A DNA stretch of 64,000 bases from Pseudomonas bohemica (GTDB taxonomy: Bacteria; Pseudomonadota; Gammaproteobacteria; Pseudomonadales; Pseudomonadaceae), in contig NZ_NKHL01000089.1 in the NCBI RefSeq assembly GCF_002934685.1, positions 1-64,000 of the forward strand, written 5' to 3'. The translations under genes were made by a program, and so were the position numbers. Below, piece by piece: positions 48,239 through 57,941 of the stretch; position 1 is the stretch's first letter; every line of letters starts with the position of its first letter. The notes below the pieces were generated by a model. That model did not search any database. It was given only the letters and a program-made list of their open reading frames with translations, and was not told where the DNA came from.

Positions 48239-49585
48239 ATGAAATCCTGTGAAGTCAACTTTGACGGTCTAGTGGGGCCAACCCATAACTACGGCGGGCT
48301 GTCCTACGGCAACGTCGCGTCCCAGAGCAATTGCCAGCAGGCGTCCAACCCGCGAGAGGCAGCGCTGCAAGGCCTGGCGAAAATGAAGGCGTTGACCGAG
48401 CTGGGCTTCACCCAAGGGGTGCTGGCGCCGCAGGAGCGTCCGGATATCGCAGGGCTGCGCAAGTTGGGTTTTGGCGGTACTGATGCGCAGGTCATCGAGC
48501 GAGCGGCCAAACAGTCCATGCCGCTGCTAGTGGCCAGTTGCTCGGCATCGAGCATGTGGGTGGCTAATGCCGCGACGGTCAGCCCGAGCGCCGATACGGC
48601 AGACGGTCGCGTGCATTTCACCGCCGCCAACCTCAACTGCAAATACCACCGCAGCATCGAACATCCGACCACCAGCCGCGTGCTGGGCGCGATGTTCGCC
48701 GATCAGCAGCACTTCGCCCATCACGCTGCCTTGCCCGCCGTCGCCCAATTCGGCGACGAGGGCGCGGCTAACCACACGCGTTTCTGCCGCAACTACGGTG
48801 AAGCTGGCGTGGAGTTCTTCGTCTTTGGTCGTGCCGCGTTCGATACCCGATTCCCTGCGCCGCAGAAATACCCGGCGCGTCAGACCCTGGAAGCCTCGCA
48901 AGCCGTCGCACGTTTACACGGGTTGAGCGACGAAGGGGTCGTGTACGGGCAGCAGAATCCGGCGGTGATCGATCAGGGCGTATTCCACAACGACGTGATA
49001 GCGGTCGGCAACGGCGAGGTGCTGTTCTATCACGAAGACGCGTTCCTCAATACCGAGCACATGCTCAGCGAATTGCACGACAAGCTCGCGCGTCGCGGCG
49101 GCCGTTTCCAGGCTATCTGCGTGCCGCGCTCCGAAGTGGCGGTCGATGACGCCGTGCGCTCCTACCTGTTCAACAGCCAACTGCTGTCCCGTGCCGATGG
49201 CTCAATGCTGCTGATCGTGCCGGAAGAGTGCCGCAGCAACGAGCGTGTTTGGAGTTACCTGCAGCGTTTGATCGCCGATGAGGGCCCGATTCGCGAGGTC
49301 AAGGTCTTCGATCTCAAGCAGAGCATGCAGAACGGCGGTGGCCCGGCTTGCTTGCGCTTGCGGGTGGCGCTGAATGAAACGGAACTGGCGGCGGTCAATC
49401 CAGGGGTTATCATGACCGCGCCGTTGTACGACACGCTGACTCAGTGGGTGGACAAGCACTACCGCGATCGCCTGAGCGAAAGCGACCTGGCCGACCCGCA
49501 ACTGTTGACCGAATGCCGTACGGCACTGGATGAACTGACGCAGCACTTGAAGCTGGGCGCGGTCTATCCTTTCCAAATCAATTGA
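48239..49585 (+). CDS. aruB: N-succinylarginine dihydrolase
   Basis: 448 residues of the AstB family ([28 protein letters not shown]). The guanidine-modifying fold includes His-rich [15 protein letters not shown], and [19 protein letters not shown] carrying the catalytic Cys near the C-terminus. It releases two ammonia and CO2 from succinylarginine, giving succinylornithine. It is the second step of the pathway by chemistry but fifth by gene order. Confidence 0.95.
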   Translation: MKSCEVNFDGLVGPTHNYGGLSYGNVASQSNCQQASNPREAALQGLAKMKALTELGFTQGVLAPQERPDIAGLRKLGFGGTDAQVIERAAKQSMPLLVASCSASSMWVANAATVSPSADTADGRVHFTAANLNCKYHRSIEHPTTSRVLGAMFADQQHFAHHAALPAVAQFGDEGAANHTRFCRNYGEAGVEFFVFGRAAFDTRFPAPQKYPARQTLEASQAVARLHGLSDEGVVYGQQNPAVIDQGVFHNDVIAVGNGEVLFYHEDAFLNTEHMLSELHDKLARRGGRFQAICVPRSEVAVDDAVRSYLFNSQLLSRADGSMLLIVPEECRSNERVWSYLQRLIADEGPIREVKVFDLKQSMQNGGGPACLRLRVALNETELAAVNPGVIMTAPLYDTLTQWVDKHYRDRLSESDLADPQLLTECRTALDELTQHLKLGAVYPFQIN

Positions 49586-49663
49586 TGCTTGCATGACATC
49601 ACACCTGATCGCTTTTGCGTCAGGCAGGTGATGTCTGTGTTTTATACAGAGAGAGTTTTTGCC

Positions 49664-49957
49664 ATGACCGACGCCCTGCGTTTGATCCTTGAAGACACCG
49701 ACGGCACTCAGCTGGAAACTTCCTGCACCCGTTTTGCCGTTATCTGGCAGGGCAAAGAGGTGTGGATTCAGCAAGACGGCCGCGGCCAGTTGCTGATCGG
49801 TGTGGACGTCGAAGAAGACGATGCCGAATACGCCAACCTGCTGTTGCGTCCGTTGGCGACCAACCTGGTCAGCCTGCAACTGGAAATGGAACCGGCAGAC
49901 GTCGGCGGTGATGATGACGCTGGCCACGTGCACGGCCCCGACTGCAACCACGACTAA
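49664..49957 (+). CDS. 97-residue aru-operon protein with His-rich tail, function unknown
   Basis: Start ATG 49664 (MTDALRLILEDTDGTQLETSCTRF). It is a small beta-rich, very acidic protein whose last 15 residues, DDDAGHVHGPDCNHD, hold three His and a Cys in a pattern suited to metal binding. It is placed between aruB and aruE, 15 bases upstream of aruE, which matches my recollection of the P. aeruginosa order, so it is likely co-transcribed and conserved. No catalytic family is recognised. Confidence 0.8.
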   Translation: MTDALRLILEDTDGTQLETSCTRFAVIWQGKEVWIQQDGRGQLLIGVDVEEDDAEYANLLLRPLATNLVSLQLEMEPADVGGDDDAGHVHGPDCNHD

Positions 49958-49972
49958 GCAGGAATCCGGCTC

Positions 49973-50980
49973 ATGCTCGCCCTCGGCAAACTGCTTGAAC
50001 TGACCCTGGCGGGTCGCGAACCCGCGGAAAAGACTCAACTGACCGTCGACGGCGTGCGTTTGCGCTGGTTGGCGGAGGGGGCTCTGGAAGTACGGCCCCC
50101 CGAGGCTCGGGACAATGGAACCGATCTGCTCCTGTCGGCGGGTATTCATGGCAATGAAACCGCGCCGATCGAGCTGCTGGACGAACTGATTCACGCCATT
50201 GCCCGAGGTGAACTCAAGCCTCGCGTGCGTATTCTTTTCCTCTTCGGCAACCCCGAGGCCATGCGCCGCGGCGAGCGCTATGTCGAGCAGGACGTCAATC
50301 GACTTTTCAATGGCCGTCACGAGCAGAGCAGCGGCAACGAAGCGCTGCGGGCTTGCGAGCTGGAGCGTCTGGCCGCGACCTTTTTCAGCGTGCCCGACCG
50401 CTATCGGCTGCATTACGACCTGCACACCGCGATTCGTGGCTCGAAGATCGAACAGTTCGCGTTGTATCCGTGGAAAGAAGGCCGTCAGCATTCACGCCGC
50501 GAACTGGTCCGGCTGCATGGCGCGGGAATGGAAGCGGTGCTGCTGCAGAACAAGCCTTCCATCGTGTTCAGCGCCTACACCTACGACAAACTCGGCGCCG
50601 AATCCTTCACGTTGGAGCTAGGCAAGGCTCGCCCGTTCGGGCAGAACCAGCAGGTCAACCTGTCGCCCCTGAAAGTCTCGTTGGAGCAGTTGATCAAAGG
50701 CACCGAGCCGCTTGTGGGCGATCAGATCGCCGGTCTGAAGCTGTTCAGCGTTGCGCGGGAAATCATCAAGCGCAGCGATGCATTCCGTCTGCATCTGCCT
50801 GACGACATCGAAAACTTCACCGAACTGGACAAAGGGTTTCTGCTGGCCGAAGACCCGTCCGATTCACGCTGGGTGGTCGAGGAGGAGGGTGCGCGCATCA
50901 TCTTTCCCAACCCTAAGGTCAAGAACGGGCTGCGCGCGGGGATTCTGATCGTGCCGACTACGGATGAACAGTTGGCATAG
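49973..50980 (+). CDS. aruE: Succinylglutamate desuccinylase
   Basis: 335 residues, zinc-dependent M14-like fold. The zinc ligands are visible: His59 and Glu62 in [13 protein letters not shown] and His151 in [14 protein letters not shown]. It hydrolyses succinylglutamate to glutamate and succinate, the last step of the arginine succinyltransferase pathway. It closes the aru operon. The intergenic tail beyond it carries a different repeat. Confidence 0.95.
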   Translation: MLALGKLLELTLAGREPAEKTQLTVDGVRLRWLAEGALEVRPPEARDNGTDLLLSAGIHGNETAPIELLDELIHAIARGELKPRVRILFLFGNPEAMRRGERYVEQDVNRLFNGRHEQSSGNEALRACELERLAATFFSVPDRYRLHYDLHTAIRGSKIEQFALYPWKEGRQHSRRELVRLHGAGMEAVLLQNKPSIVFSAYTYDKLGAESFTLELGKARPFGQNQQVNLSPLKVSLEQLIKGTEPLVGDQIAGLKLFSVAREIIKRSDAFRLHLPDDIENFTELDKGFLLAEDPSDSRWVVEEEGARIIFPNPKVKNGLRAGILIVPTTDEQLA

Positions 50981-50996
50981 GGATTTTACTGGCTGG

Positions 50997-51122
50997 ATGA
51001 TCGATCCCATGCTCCGCGCGGTAACGCCCACCTGGACGCTCCGCGTCCTGTGACGCAGAACGTTACGCGAACATCCCCACGCAGAGCGCGGGAACGATCT
51101 TCGCCGAGCGTGGGAGCGACCT
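50997..51122. repeat. Interspersed CCCATGCTCCGCG/GACGCTCCGCGTC repeat
   Basis: Nested inverted repeats (GGACGCTCCGCGTCC with itself, and TCCCATGCTCCGCG with GAGCGTGGGAGCGA) fill the aruE-ribH gap. It is a third repeat type, also widespread in Pseudomonas, without a coding function. Confidence 0.7.
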
Positions 51123-51133
51123 CTTCAGAACAA

Positions 51134-51628
51134 TCAACCCACCGCTTTCTGCACTTCACCCACCCGACGCACTGCACGCAGCTTGGCCAAGGTGTCGGCG
51201 CAGGTCCTGGCCGCTTCCTGACCTTTGTGCACGAAGTGATCAAAGAAGAATTTCTGGTGCTCTTCACCTGCATGGAAGTGATGCGGGGTGAGGACCACCG
51301 AGAACACCGGCACTTCCGTTTCCAGTTGAACCTGCATCAGCGCGCTGATCACCGATTGCGCGACGAACTCGTGGCGATAGATCCCGCCATCCACCACCAG
51401 GCCTGCCGCCACGACGCCACCGTAGCGGCCGGTGTTGGCAAGCAGTTTGGCGTGCAGGGGAATTTCAAAGGCGCCACCTACTTCAAAGAAGTCAATGTCA
51501 CTCTCGGCATAACCGTGGTTCGCCATCTCGGCGACGAAACCTTTGCGCGCCTGATCGACGATATCTTTGTGCCAGCATGCTTGAATGAAAGCGATGCGCT
51601 CGTGAGCGTGAATTGCGGTAAGTTGCAT
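51134..51628 (-). CDS. ribH: 6,7-dimethyl-8-ribityllumazine synthase, type II (RibH2)
   Basis: Start ATG 51628 (MQLTAIHAHERIAFIQACWHKDIVDQARKGF), 164 residues. It has the lumazine synthase boxes VGGAFEIPLHAK and HFHAGEEHQKFFFDHFVHKGQEAA, and the active-site His follows VVLTP. The IYRHEFVA and VVLTPHHFH motifs place it with the decameric RibH2 type of Brucella rather than the icosahedral RibH usually next to nusB, so a second synthase probably exists elsewhere. It makes the riboflavin precursor from ribityl-aminouracil and butanone phosphate. It is controlled by an FMN riboswitch. Confidence 0.9.
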   Translation of the reverse strand: MQLTAIHAHERIAFIQACWHKDIVDQARKGFVAEMANHGYAESDIDFFEVGGAFEIPLHAKLLANTGRYGGVVAAGLVVDGGIYRHEFVAQSVISALMQVQLETEVPVFSVVLTPHHFHAGEEHQKFFFDHFVHKGQEAARTCADTLAKLRAVRRVGEVQKAVG

Positions 51629-51639
51629 GTGTTCTGACT

Positions 51640-51660
51640 CCTGTTTAATTAAAAAACAGG
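51640..51660 (-). promoter_or_regulatory. Hairpin covering the ribH2 Shine-Dalgarno sequence
   Basis: Read on the minus strand, CCTGTTT pairs with AAACAGG around a TTTAATT loop; the last bases of the stem begin the AGGAG ribosome site 12 bases before the ATG. It would occlude ribosome binding when folded. Confidence 0.55.
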
Positions 51661-51756
51661 GCGTTTTGGATAGAAGGGGATGCCTAGGGTACGGTCGATA
51701 GCAGGCTCGGCGACAACGCGCGTGCAATGCTTCGAGGCGATCCTGTGGTGCCAATC

Positions 51757-51913
51757 CCGTTCTCTCTTCATCCGGACTATGACCGTCGGCCCTGGGATCT
51801 CACCAGGTCTGCTGACCTCGCCCAGGATCGAAACCCTGTCCGAGCGCTCGCGGGCTAGACGCATTGCGCGCCATTACCGCCGGTGGGGAATCGCACCCCG
51901 CCCTGAGAACGTT
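51757..51913 (-). ncRNA. FMN riboswitch (RFN element)
   Basis: Minus strand. The 5' strand of P1 (CGTTCTC at about 51911-51905) is followed by AGGGCGGGGTGCGATTCCCC and ACCGGCGGTAAT, then variable arms, GATCCTGGGC, CTGGTGAGATCCCAGGGC, GCCGACGGTCATAGTCCGGA and TGAAGAGAGAACGGG, the 3' side of P1. All conserved RFN blocks are present. It lies 128 bases upstream of ribH2. Confidence 0.95.
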
Positions 51914-52048
51914 GCCGACGGCATAATTCGTCGGCGTGCAGTTTGTAACACAAATTTTCGGAATGTGCATGGAGCCTTTTTGATGGTTTTCATCAGCTTT
52001 TCTTATAAGCCCGTCTTGGAATTCTCGCGCGGAGTCTTGATTATCCTA

Positions 52049-52108
52049 GGCTCCGGCCGCAGAACCCTGGTTCCGGCCTCAAAACCTCGGCTCTGGCCTC
52101 AAACCTGA
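52049..52108 (+). repeat. Three tandem 20-base repeats upstream of ltaE
   Basis: GGCTCCGGCCGCAGAACCCT, GGTTCCGGCCTCAAAACCTC and GGCTCTGGCCTCAAACCTGA lie head to tail, ending 30 bases before the ltaE start. The rest of 51914-52048 contains AT-rich sequence, presumably promoters of ribH2 and ltaE. Confidence 0.7.
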
Positions 52109-52138
52109 GTTTCGACCCACATTTCAGGGAGCTTCATC

Positions 52139-53143
52139 GTGACGGTTATCGATCTGCGCAGCGACACAGTGACCCAACCCACCGCAGGCATGCGCGACGC
52201 CATGGCCCATGCGCCGCTGGGCGACGACGTGTATGGCGAGGACCCGTCGGTCAACAAACTGGAGTCGTGGCTGTCGCAGCGTCTGGGTTTTGCCGCGGCG
52301 CTTTTCGTGCCGACCGGCACCATGAGCAACCTGTTGGCTCTGATGGCGCATTGCGAGCGTGGCGATGAGTACATCGTCGGGCAGCAGGCGCACACTTACA
52401 AATATGAAGGCGGCGGCGCGGCAGTGTTGGGTTCGATCCAGCCGCAGCCTCTGGACAACCAGGCCGACGGCTCGCTGGACCTGAATCAGGTGGTCGCTGC
52501 GATCAAGGCCGACGATTTCCATTTCGCCCGCACCCGTTTGCTGGCGCTGGAAAACACCATGCAGGGCAAGGTCCTGTCCCTGGACTATCTGGCGGCGGCG
52601 CGCAAGCTGACCCGTGAGAAGGGCCTGGGGCTGCATCTGGATGGCGCGCGCCTGTACAACGCTGCGATCAAGCTGGGTGTCGACGCCCGCGAGATCGCTC
52701 GGCATTTCGACTCAGTATCGGTCTGCTTGTCCAAGGGCCTGGGCGCGCCTATCGGCTCGGTGCTATGCGGGTCCGGCGAGTTCATTGCCAAGGCGCGTCG
52801 TTTGCGCAAAATGGTCGGCGGCGGCATGCGTCAGGCAGGTTCCATCGCAGCGGCTGGGCTGTACGCGCTGGAGCATCAGGTCGAACGTCTGGCCGATGAC
52901 CACGCCAATGCCGCGTTTCTGGGTAAGGCGTTGGGCGAGCTGGGCTTCGATGTCGAGCCGGTGCAGACCAACATGGTCTACGTGCAGATCGGCGACCGTG
53001 CCGAACAACTCAAGGCCTTTTGTGCCGAGCGGAAGATTGTGCTCAGCGCGGCGCCGCGTTTGCGCATGGTCACGCATCTGGATGCGTCGGCCGCGCAAAT
53101 GGAGCAGGTGGTCGCGGCGTTTGCGGAATTCGGCAGCCGATAA
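52139..53143 (+). CDS. ltaE: Low-specificity L-threonine aldolase
   Basis: GTG start at 52139 (TVIDLRSDTVTQPTAGMRDAMAHAPLGDDVYGEDP), with AGGGA upstream, 334 residues. PLP-dependent fold type I; Lys199 in VCLSKGLGAPIGSVLCG is the cofactor lysine. It cleaves L-threonine and L-allo-threonine to glycine and acetaldehyde. It is an independent unit upstream of alaS, behind an unusual tandem-repeat leader. Confidence 0.9.
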   Translation: MTVIDLRSDTVTQPTAGMRDAMAHAPLGDDVYGEDPSVNKLESWLSQRLGFAAALFVPTGTMSNLLALMAHCERGDEYIVGQQAHTYKYEGGGAAVLGSIQPQPLDNQADGSLDLNQVVAAIKADDFHFARTRLLALENTMQGKVLSLDYLAAARKLTREKGLGLHLDGARLYNAAIKLGVDAREIARHFDSVSVCLSKGLGAPIGSVLCGSGEFIAKARRLRKMVGGGMRQAGSIAAAGLYALEHQVERLADDHANAAFLGKALGELGFDVEPVQTNMVYVQIGDRAEQLKAFCAERKIVLSAAPRLRMVTHLDASAAQMEQVVAAFAEFGSR

Positions 53144-53208
53144 TCGACCGATAATCCAATTGGCTGCATCTATCGTACAAAGTCACTGTACCGTTCAAGT
53201 AACGCCTA

Positions 53209-53214
53209 TATAAT
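53209..53214 (+). promoter_or_regulatory. Probable -10 of alaS promoter
   Basis: TATAAT followed by GCGGCCC, 74 bases upstream of the alaS start; the GC-rich discriminator is typical of growth-rate-controlled translation genes. The -35 is weak (CTGTAC at 17-base spacing). Confidence 0.6.
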
Positions 53215-53287
53215 GCGGCCCTTTGCCGTCGCTACGTCGAATGACGTTATGCATTTGCCTCAGGCTGCAGTTCCCGTGGAAGAACCT

Positions 53288-55912
53288 ATGAAAAGCGCAG
53301 AAATCCGTGAAGCCTTCCTTCGCTTCTTCGAAGAGCAAGGCCACACTCGAGTAGCCTCCAGCTCCTTGATCCCAGGCAACGACCCGACCCTGCTGTTCAC
53401 CAACGCAGGTATGAACCAGTTCAAGGATTGCTTCCTGGGCCAGGAAAAACGAGCCTATACCCGTGCCGTCAGCAGCCAGAAGTGCGTTCGCGCCGGTGGC
53501 AAACACAACGACCTGGAAAACGTCGGGTACACCGCTCGTCACCACACCTTCTTTGAAATGCTGGGTAACTTCAGCTTCGGCGACTACTTCAAGCGCGATG
53601 CGATCACCTACGCCTGGACCTTCCTGACCTCCGAGAAGTGGTTGAACCTGCCTAAGGAAAAACTCTGGGTCACGGTTTATGCCTCGGACGACGAAGCCTA
53701 TGACATCTGGACCAGGGAAGTCGGCGTGCCAGCCGAGCGTATGGTCCGCATCGGCGACAACAAGGGTGCGCCTTACGCGTCCGACAACTTCTGGACCATG
53801 GGCGATACTGGCCCGTGCGGTCCTTGCACCGAGATCTTCTACGATCACGGCGCTGACATCTGGGGTGGCCCACCGGGCTCGCCGGAGGAGGACGGCGACC
53901 GTTACATCGAGATCTGGAACAACGTTTTCATGCAGTTCAATCGCACCGCCGATGGCGTGCTGCACCCGCTGCCTGCGCCGTCGGTGGACACCGGCATGGG
54001 CCTGGAGCGGATCAGCGCCGTGTTGCAACACGTGCATTCGAACTACGAGATCGACCTGTTCCAGAGCCTGCTGGTGGCGTCGGCCAGGGCCATCGGCTGC
54101 AGCAATGACGCACAACCATCGCTGAAAGTCGTTGCCGACCACATCCGTTCCTGCGGTTTCCTGATCGCCGATGGCGTGCTGCCCTCCAACGAAGGCCGTG
54201 GCTATGTGCTGCGTCGCATCATCCGTCGCGCCTGCCGTCACGGCAACAAACTGGGCGCCAAGGGCAGCTTCTTCTACCAGATCGTCGCCGCGCTGGTCGC
54301 CGAGATGGGTGAAGCGTTCCCGGAATTGAAATCCCAGCAGGCGCACATCGAGCGCGTCCTCAAAGCTGAAGAGGAGCAGTTCGCCAAGACTCTGGAGCAG
54401 GGCTTGAAGATTCTCGAGCAGGATCTGGCTGAGCTCAAAGGCACCGTGGTGCCGGGCGATGTGGTGTTCAAACTTTATGACACCTACGGCTTCCCGATGG
54501 ACCTGACCGGCGACATCGCCCGTGAGCGCAACCTGACTCTCGATGAGGCCGGTTTCGAACGTGAGATGGATGCCCAGCGTGAACGCGCGCGTTCGGCCAG
54601 CGCCTTCGGCATGGACTACAACAGTCTGGTCAAGGTCGATGTCGCCACCGAGTTCACCGGTTATAGCGCCACGGCAGGCGAGGCTAAAGTCGTCGCTCTC
54701 TATAAGGAGGGTGCGGCGGTCGAGCAGCTGCATGAAGGCGAAGACGGTGTGGTCATTCTCGACAAGACCCCGTTCTATGCCGAATCCGGCGGCCAGATCG
54801 GCGACAGCGGTTACCTCACCGCGGGCGACGCGCGTTTCGACGTCAGCGACACTACCAAGACGGGCGGCGCATTCCTGCACCACGGCATTCAGGTGTCGGG
54901 CAGTCTGAAGGTCGGCACCATCGTCAGCACCGAAGTCGCTGCGCAAGTGCGTCAAGCGACTTCCCTGAACCACTCGGCGACTCACCTGCTGCACGCAGCG
55001 CTGCGCCAGGTGTTGGGCGATCACGTTCAGCAGAAAGGCTCGCTGGTCGACAGTCAGCGCCTGCGGTTCGACTTCAGTCACTTCGAAGCGATCAAGCCAG
55101 AGCAGATCAAGGCTCTGGAAGACATCGTCAACGCCCAGGTGCGCAAGAACACTGCAGTCGAGACGGAAGAAACCGACATCGACACCGCCAAAAAGAAGGG
55201 CGCCATGGCGCTGTTCGGCGAGAAGTACGGCGACAGCGTTCGCGTACTGAGCATGGGTGGCGATTTCTCGGTCGAGCTGTGCGGCGGTATCCACGCCAAA
55301 CGTACCGGCGACATCGCGTTGTTCAAGATCATTAGCGAAGGTGGCGTGGCTGCCGGCGTGCGTCGTATCGAGGCGGTCACCGGCGCCGTTGCACTGGCCT
55401 ACCTGAATACCGCTGAGGAGCAATTGAAGGAGGCCGCGAGCCTGGTCAAAGGCAACCGCGACAACCTGCTGGACAAGCTGACGGCTGTGCTGGAACGCAA
55501 TCGCCTGTTGGAAAAACAACTGGAGCAACTGCAGGCCAAGGCGGCCAGCGCTGCGGGCGACGATCTGTCTGCCGCTGCGGTGGACGTCAAGGGTGCCAAG
55601 GTCCTCGCTGCCCGTCTCGACGGTCAGGATGGCAAGGCGCTGCTGGCCCTGGTCGACCAGCTGAAGAACAAACTCGGTCGCGCAGTGATCCTGCTCGGCG
55701 GTGTGCATGAGGACAAGGTCGTGCTGGTGGCAGGCGTCACCAAGGACCTGACTGGCCAACTCAAAGCCGGTGATTTGATGAAGCAAGCGACCGCCGCCGT
55801 GGGCGGTAAAGGTGGCGGTCGTCCTGATATGGCGCAGGGTGGTGGCGTTGATGCCGCTGGCCTGGACGCAGCGCTCGCGCTGGCTGTTCCGTTCGCCGAG
55901 CAGGGAATTTAA
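53288..55912 (+). CDS. alaS: Alanyl-tRNA synthetase
   Basis: From ATG 53288 ([42 protein letters not shown]) it has 874 residues, the standard size. Class II catalytic core, editing domain with [13 protein letters not shown] and [15 protein letters not shown] (the zinc-coordinating His and Cys residues), and the C-terminal [12 protein letters not shown] tail of the C-Ala domain are visible. It charges tRNA-Ala and removes misattached serine. Upstream of lysC and rsmA as in other pseudomonads. Confidence 0.98.
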   Translation: MKSAEIREAFLRFFEEQGHTRVASSSLIPGNDPTLLFTNAGMNQFKDCFLGQEKRAYTRAVSSQKCVRAGGKHNDLENVGYTARHHTFFEMLGNFSFGDYFKRDAITYAWTFLTSEKWLNLPKEKLWVTVYASDDEAYDIWTREVGVPAERMVRIGDNKGAPYASDNFWTMGDTGPCGPCTEIFYDHGADIWGGPPGSPEEDGDRYIEIWNNVFMQFNRTADGVLHPLPAPSVDTGMGLERISAVLQHVHSNYEIDLFQSLLVASARAIGCSNDAQPSLKVVADHIRSCGFLIADGVLPSNEGRGYVLRRIIRRACRHGNKLGAKGSFFYQIVAALVAEMGEAFPELKSQQAHIERVLKAEEEQFAKTLEQGLKILEQDLAELKGTVVPGDVVFKLYDTYGFPMDLTGDIARERNLTLDEAGFEREMDAQRERARSASAFGMDYNSLVKVDVATEFTGYSATAGEAKVVALYKEGAAVEQLHEGEDGVVILDKTPFYAESGGQIGDSGYLTAGDARFDVSDTTKTGGAFLHHGIQVSGSLKVGTIVSTEVAAQVRQATSLNHSATHLLHAALRQVLGDHVQQKGSLVDSQRLRFDFSHFEAIKPEQIKALEDIVNAQVRKNTAVETEETDIDTAKKKGAMALFGEKYGDSVRVLSMGGDFSVELCGGIHAKRTGDIALFKIISEGGVAAGVRRIEAVTGAVALAYLNTAEEQLKEAASLVKGNRDNLLDKLTAVLERNRLLEKQLEQLQAKAASAAGDDLSAAAVDVKGAKVLAARLDGQDGKALLALVDQLKNKLGRAVILLGGVHEDKVVLVAGVTKDLTGQLKAGDLMKQATAAVGGKGGGRPDMAQGGGVDAAGLDAALALAVPFAEQGI

Positions 55913-56003
55913 GTCGACCCACCGGGGCCTGCTTCCGTAGGCTCCGGCGCTACGCGGTTTGAATGTTTAACGGGCGCCCTTCACGGGCTGAGGCGGCTTT
56001 GAG

Positions 56004-57236
56004 ATGGCTTTAATCGTACAGAAATTTGGCGGAACCTCCGTGGGCTCGGTCGAGCGCATCGAGCAGGTGGCCGACAAAGTCAAAAAATTCCGCGAAGCGG
56101 GTGATGATCTGGTGGTGGTTCTGTCCGCCATGAGCGGCGAAACCAATCGGCTGATCGACCTGGCCAAGCAGATCAGCGATCAGCCGGTTCCTCGCGAACT
56201 GGACGTGATCGTTTCCACCGGCGAGCAGGTCACCATTGCCTTGCTGGCCATGGCCTTGATCAAACGCGGCGTGCCAGCGGTTTCCTACACCGGCAATCAG
56301 GTCCGCATCCTGACCGACAGCGCGCACAACAAGGCGCGTATTCTGCAGATCGACGACCAGAAGATTCGCGCTGACCTGAAAGAAGGCCGTGTTGTAGTGG
56401 TCGCCGGTTTCCAGGGCGTCGACGAGAACGGCAACATCACGACCCTGGGTCGCGGTGGCTCCGACACCACCGGCGTCGCGCTGGCGGCGGCCTTGAAGGC
56501 TGACGAATGCCAGATCTACACCGATGTCGATGGCGTCTACACCACTGACCCGCGCGTCGTGTCCCAGGCTCAGCGTCTGGACAAGATCACCTTCGAAGAG
56601 ATGCTGGAAATGGCCAGCCTCGGTTCCAAGGTGTTGCAGATCCGTGCGGTCGAGTTCGCCGGCAAGTACAACGTCCCGCTGCGCGTACTGCACAGCTTCA
56701 AGGAGGGTCCAGGCACCCTCATTACCATTGATGAAGAGGAATCCATGGAACAGCCGATCATTTCTGGCATCGCTTTCAACCGCGACGAAGCCAAGCTGAC
56801 GATCCGTGGCGTGCCAGACACCCCGGGCGTTGCTTTCAAGATCCTGGGCCCGATCAGTGGCGCGAACATCGAAGTGGACATGATCGTGCAGAACGTTTCG
56901 CACGATAACACCACGGACTTCACCTTCACCGTTCACCGCAACGACTACCAGTCTGCGCTGCAAGTGCTGGAGAACACCGCCAGGGAAATCGGCGCCCGTG
57001 AAGTCATTGGCGACACGAAGATTGCCAAGGTCTCCATCGTCGGCGTCGGCATGCGCTCGCACGCAGGTGTTGCCAGCCGCATGTTCGAAGCGCTGGCCAA
57101 GGAAAGCATCAATATCCAGATGATCTCCACTTCCGAAATCAAGGTCTCGGTCGTGATCGAAGAGAAGTACCTGGAACTGGCCGTTCGCGCTCTGCACACG
57201 GCTTTCGAACTCGATACGCCGCGTCAGGGCGAGTAA
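56004..57236 (+). CDS. lysC: Aspartokinase
   Basis: 410 residues. KFGGTSVGSVERIEQVA at the N-terminus is the kinase signature. LGRGGSDTTGVALAAAL and TDVDGVYTTDPR are the aspartate and ATP sites. The C-terminal part has two ACT domains (VPDTPGVAFKILGPISGANIEVDMI and VGVGMRSHAGVASRMFEAL), expected to bind lysine and threonine for feedback inhibition. It phosphorylates aspartate for lysine, threonine and methionine synthesis. I saw no lysine riboswitch in the 91-base gap after alaS. Confidence 0.97.
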   Translation: MALIVQKFGGTSVGSVERIEQVADKVKKFREAGDDLVVVLSAMSGETNRLIDLAKQISDQPVPRELDVIVSTGEQVTIALLAMALIKRGVPAVSYTGNQVRILTDSAHNKARILQIDDQKIRADLKEGRVVVVAGFQGVDENGNITTLGRGGSDTTGVALAAALKADECQIYTDVDGVYTTDPRVVSQAQRLDKITFEEMLEMASLGSKVLQIRAVEFAGKYNVPLRVLHSFKEGPGTLITIDEEESMEQPIISGIAFNRDEAKLTIRGVPDTPGVAFKILGPISGANIEVDMIVQNVSHDNTTDFTFTVHRNDYQSALQVLENTAREIGAREVIGDTKIAKVSIVGVGMRSHAGVASRMFEALAKESINIQMISTSEIKVSVVIEEKYLELAVRALHTAFELDTPRQGE

Positions 57237-57246
57237 GGGTTTGGCC

Positions 57247-57277
57247 AAAGGGCGCGGTTCACCGCGCCTTTTGTGTT
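57247..57277 (+). terminator. Rho-independent terminator after lysC
   Basis: AAAGGGCGCGGT pairs with ACCGCGCCTTTT, followed by a T-rich stretch. Confidence 0.85.
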
Positions 57278-57415
57278 TCTGATGTGCGCGAGAAAACTGT
57301 TTTTTTCCCGCCACTAGTCAATACTCAGGCGTAGACCTGCTGCCGATGCTGGCTCGGGCTGATGCCTTTTGACTGTGCAGACTGTAGTCCCTGAATTCAG
57401 GTTGAGGAGATAGGT

Positions 57416-57604
57416 ATGCTGATTTTGACCCGTCGGTGCGCGGAAAGCCTGATAATCGGGGACGGTGAAATCACCGTGACCGTGCTCGGCGTAAAAGGTA
57501 ACCAGGTACGAATTGGCGTCAACGCGCCCAAGGAAGTGGCGGTTCACCGTGAAGAGATTTACCTGCGCATTAAGAAAGAGAAGGATCAGGAACCAAGCCA
57601 TTAA
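57416..57604 (+). CDS. rsmA: Carbon storage regulator CsrA/RsmA
   Basis: 62 residues, [49 protein letters not shown], a canonical CsrA. It binds GGA in mRNA leaders as a dimer and represses translation of secondary-metabolism and biofilm genes, antagonised by the Rsm sRNAs under GacS/GacA. AGGTTGAGGAGAT before the start contains GGA, so autoregulation is possible. It sits between lysC and tRNA-Ser, as in other pseudomonads. Confidence 0.97.
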   Translation: MLILTRRCAESLIIGDGEITVTVLGVKGNQVRIGVNAPKEVAVHREEIYLRIKKEKDQEPSH

Positions 57605-57623
57605 TTTTTATTGAATTTTTGGT

Positions 57624-57652
57624 TTGCAAACGGGGAAAAGGGTGGTTATTAT
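57624..57652 (+). promoter_or_regulatory. Sigma70 promoter of tRNA-Ser(GCT)
   Basis: TTGCAA (57624-57629) and TATTAT (57647-57652) with a 17-base spacer, 15 bases upstream of the tRNA gene. Confidence 0.75.
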
Positions 57653-57666
57653 ACGCCCCGTGTTGC

Positions 57667-57757
57667 GGAGAGCTGGCCGAGTGGCCGAAGGCGCTCCCCT
57701 GCTAAGGGAGTACACCTCAAAAGGGTGTCGGGGGTTCGAATCCCCCGTTCTCCGCCA
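57667..57757 (+). tRNA. tRNA-Ser(GCT)
   Basis: 91 bases with CCA encoded. The acceptor GGAGAGC pairs with GTTCTCC, the anticodon loop is CTGCTAA (anticodon GCT), there is a long variable arm typical of serine tRNAs, and TTCGAAT is in the T loop. Confidence 0.97.
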
Positions 57758-57822
57758 TTATTTGCGTAGTACGTGGTAATCTGGCTTGATCGGTAAGTTA
57801 TTGAATTTACTAGAAAAAGTGC

Positions 57823-57850
57823 TTGACCAAAAGATTCGGCGGCCTATAAT
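57823..57850 (+). promoter_or_regulatory. Sigma70 promoter of the tRNA-Arg(ACG) pair
   Basis: TTGACC (57823-57828), 16-base spacer, TATAAT (57845-57850), followed by the GC-rich discriminator GCGCGG. Confidence 0.85.
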
Positions 57851-57864
57851 GCGCGGCAACAAAT

Positions 57865-57941
57865 GCACTCGTAGCTCAGCTGGATAGAGTACTCGGCTAC
57901 GAACCGAGCGGTCACAGGTTCGAATCCTGTCGAGTGCACCA
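57865..57941 (+). tRNA. tRNA-Arg(ACG), copy 1
   Basis: 77 bases with encoded CCA; acceptor GCACTCG/CGAGTGC, anticodon loop CTACGAA (anticodon ACG, read as inosine), T loop TTCGAAT. Confidence 0.97.

Noticed and set aside
53195..55786. 863-codon open frame on the minus strand
   Set aside because: It lies exactly antisense to alaS and reflects high-GC codon bias. The product has no recognisable domains, and alaS is unquestionable.
55913..56003. Lysine riboswitch before lysC
   Set aside because: Only 91 bases are available and no L-box conserved blocks are seen.
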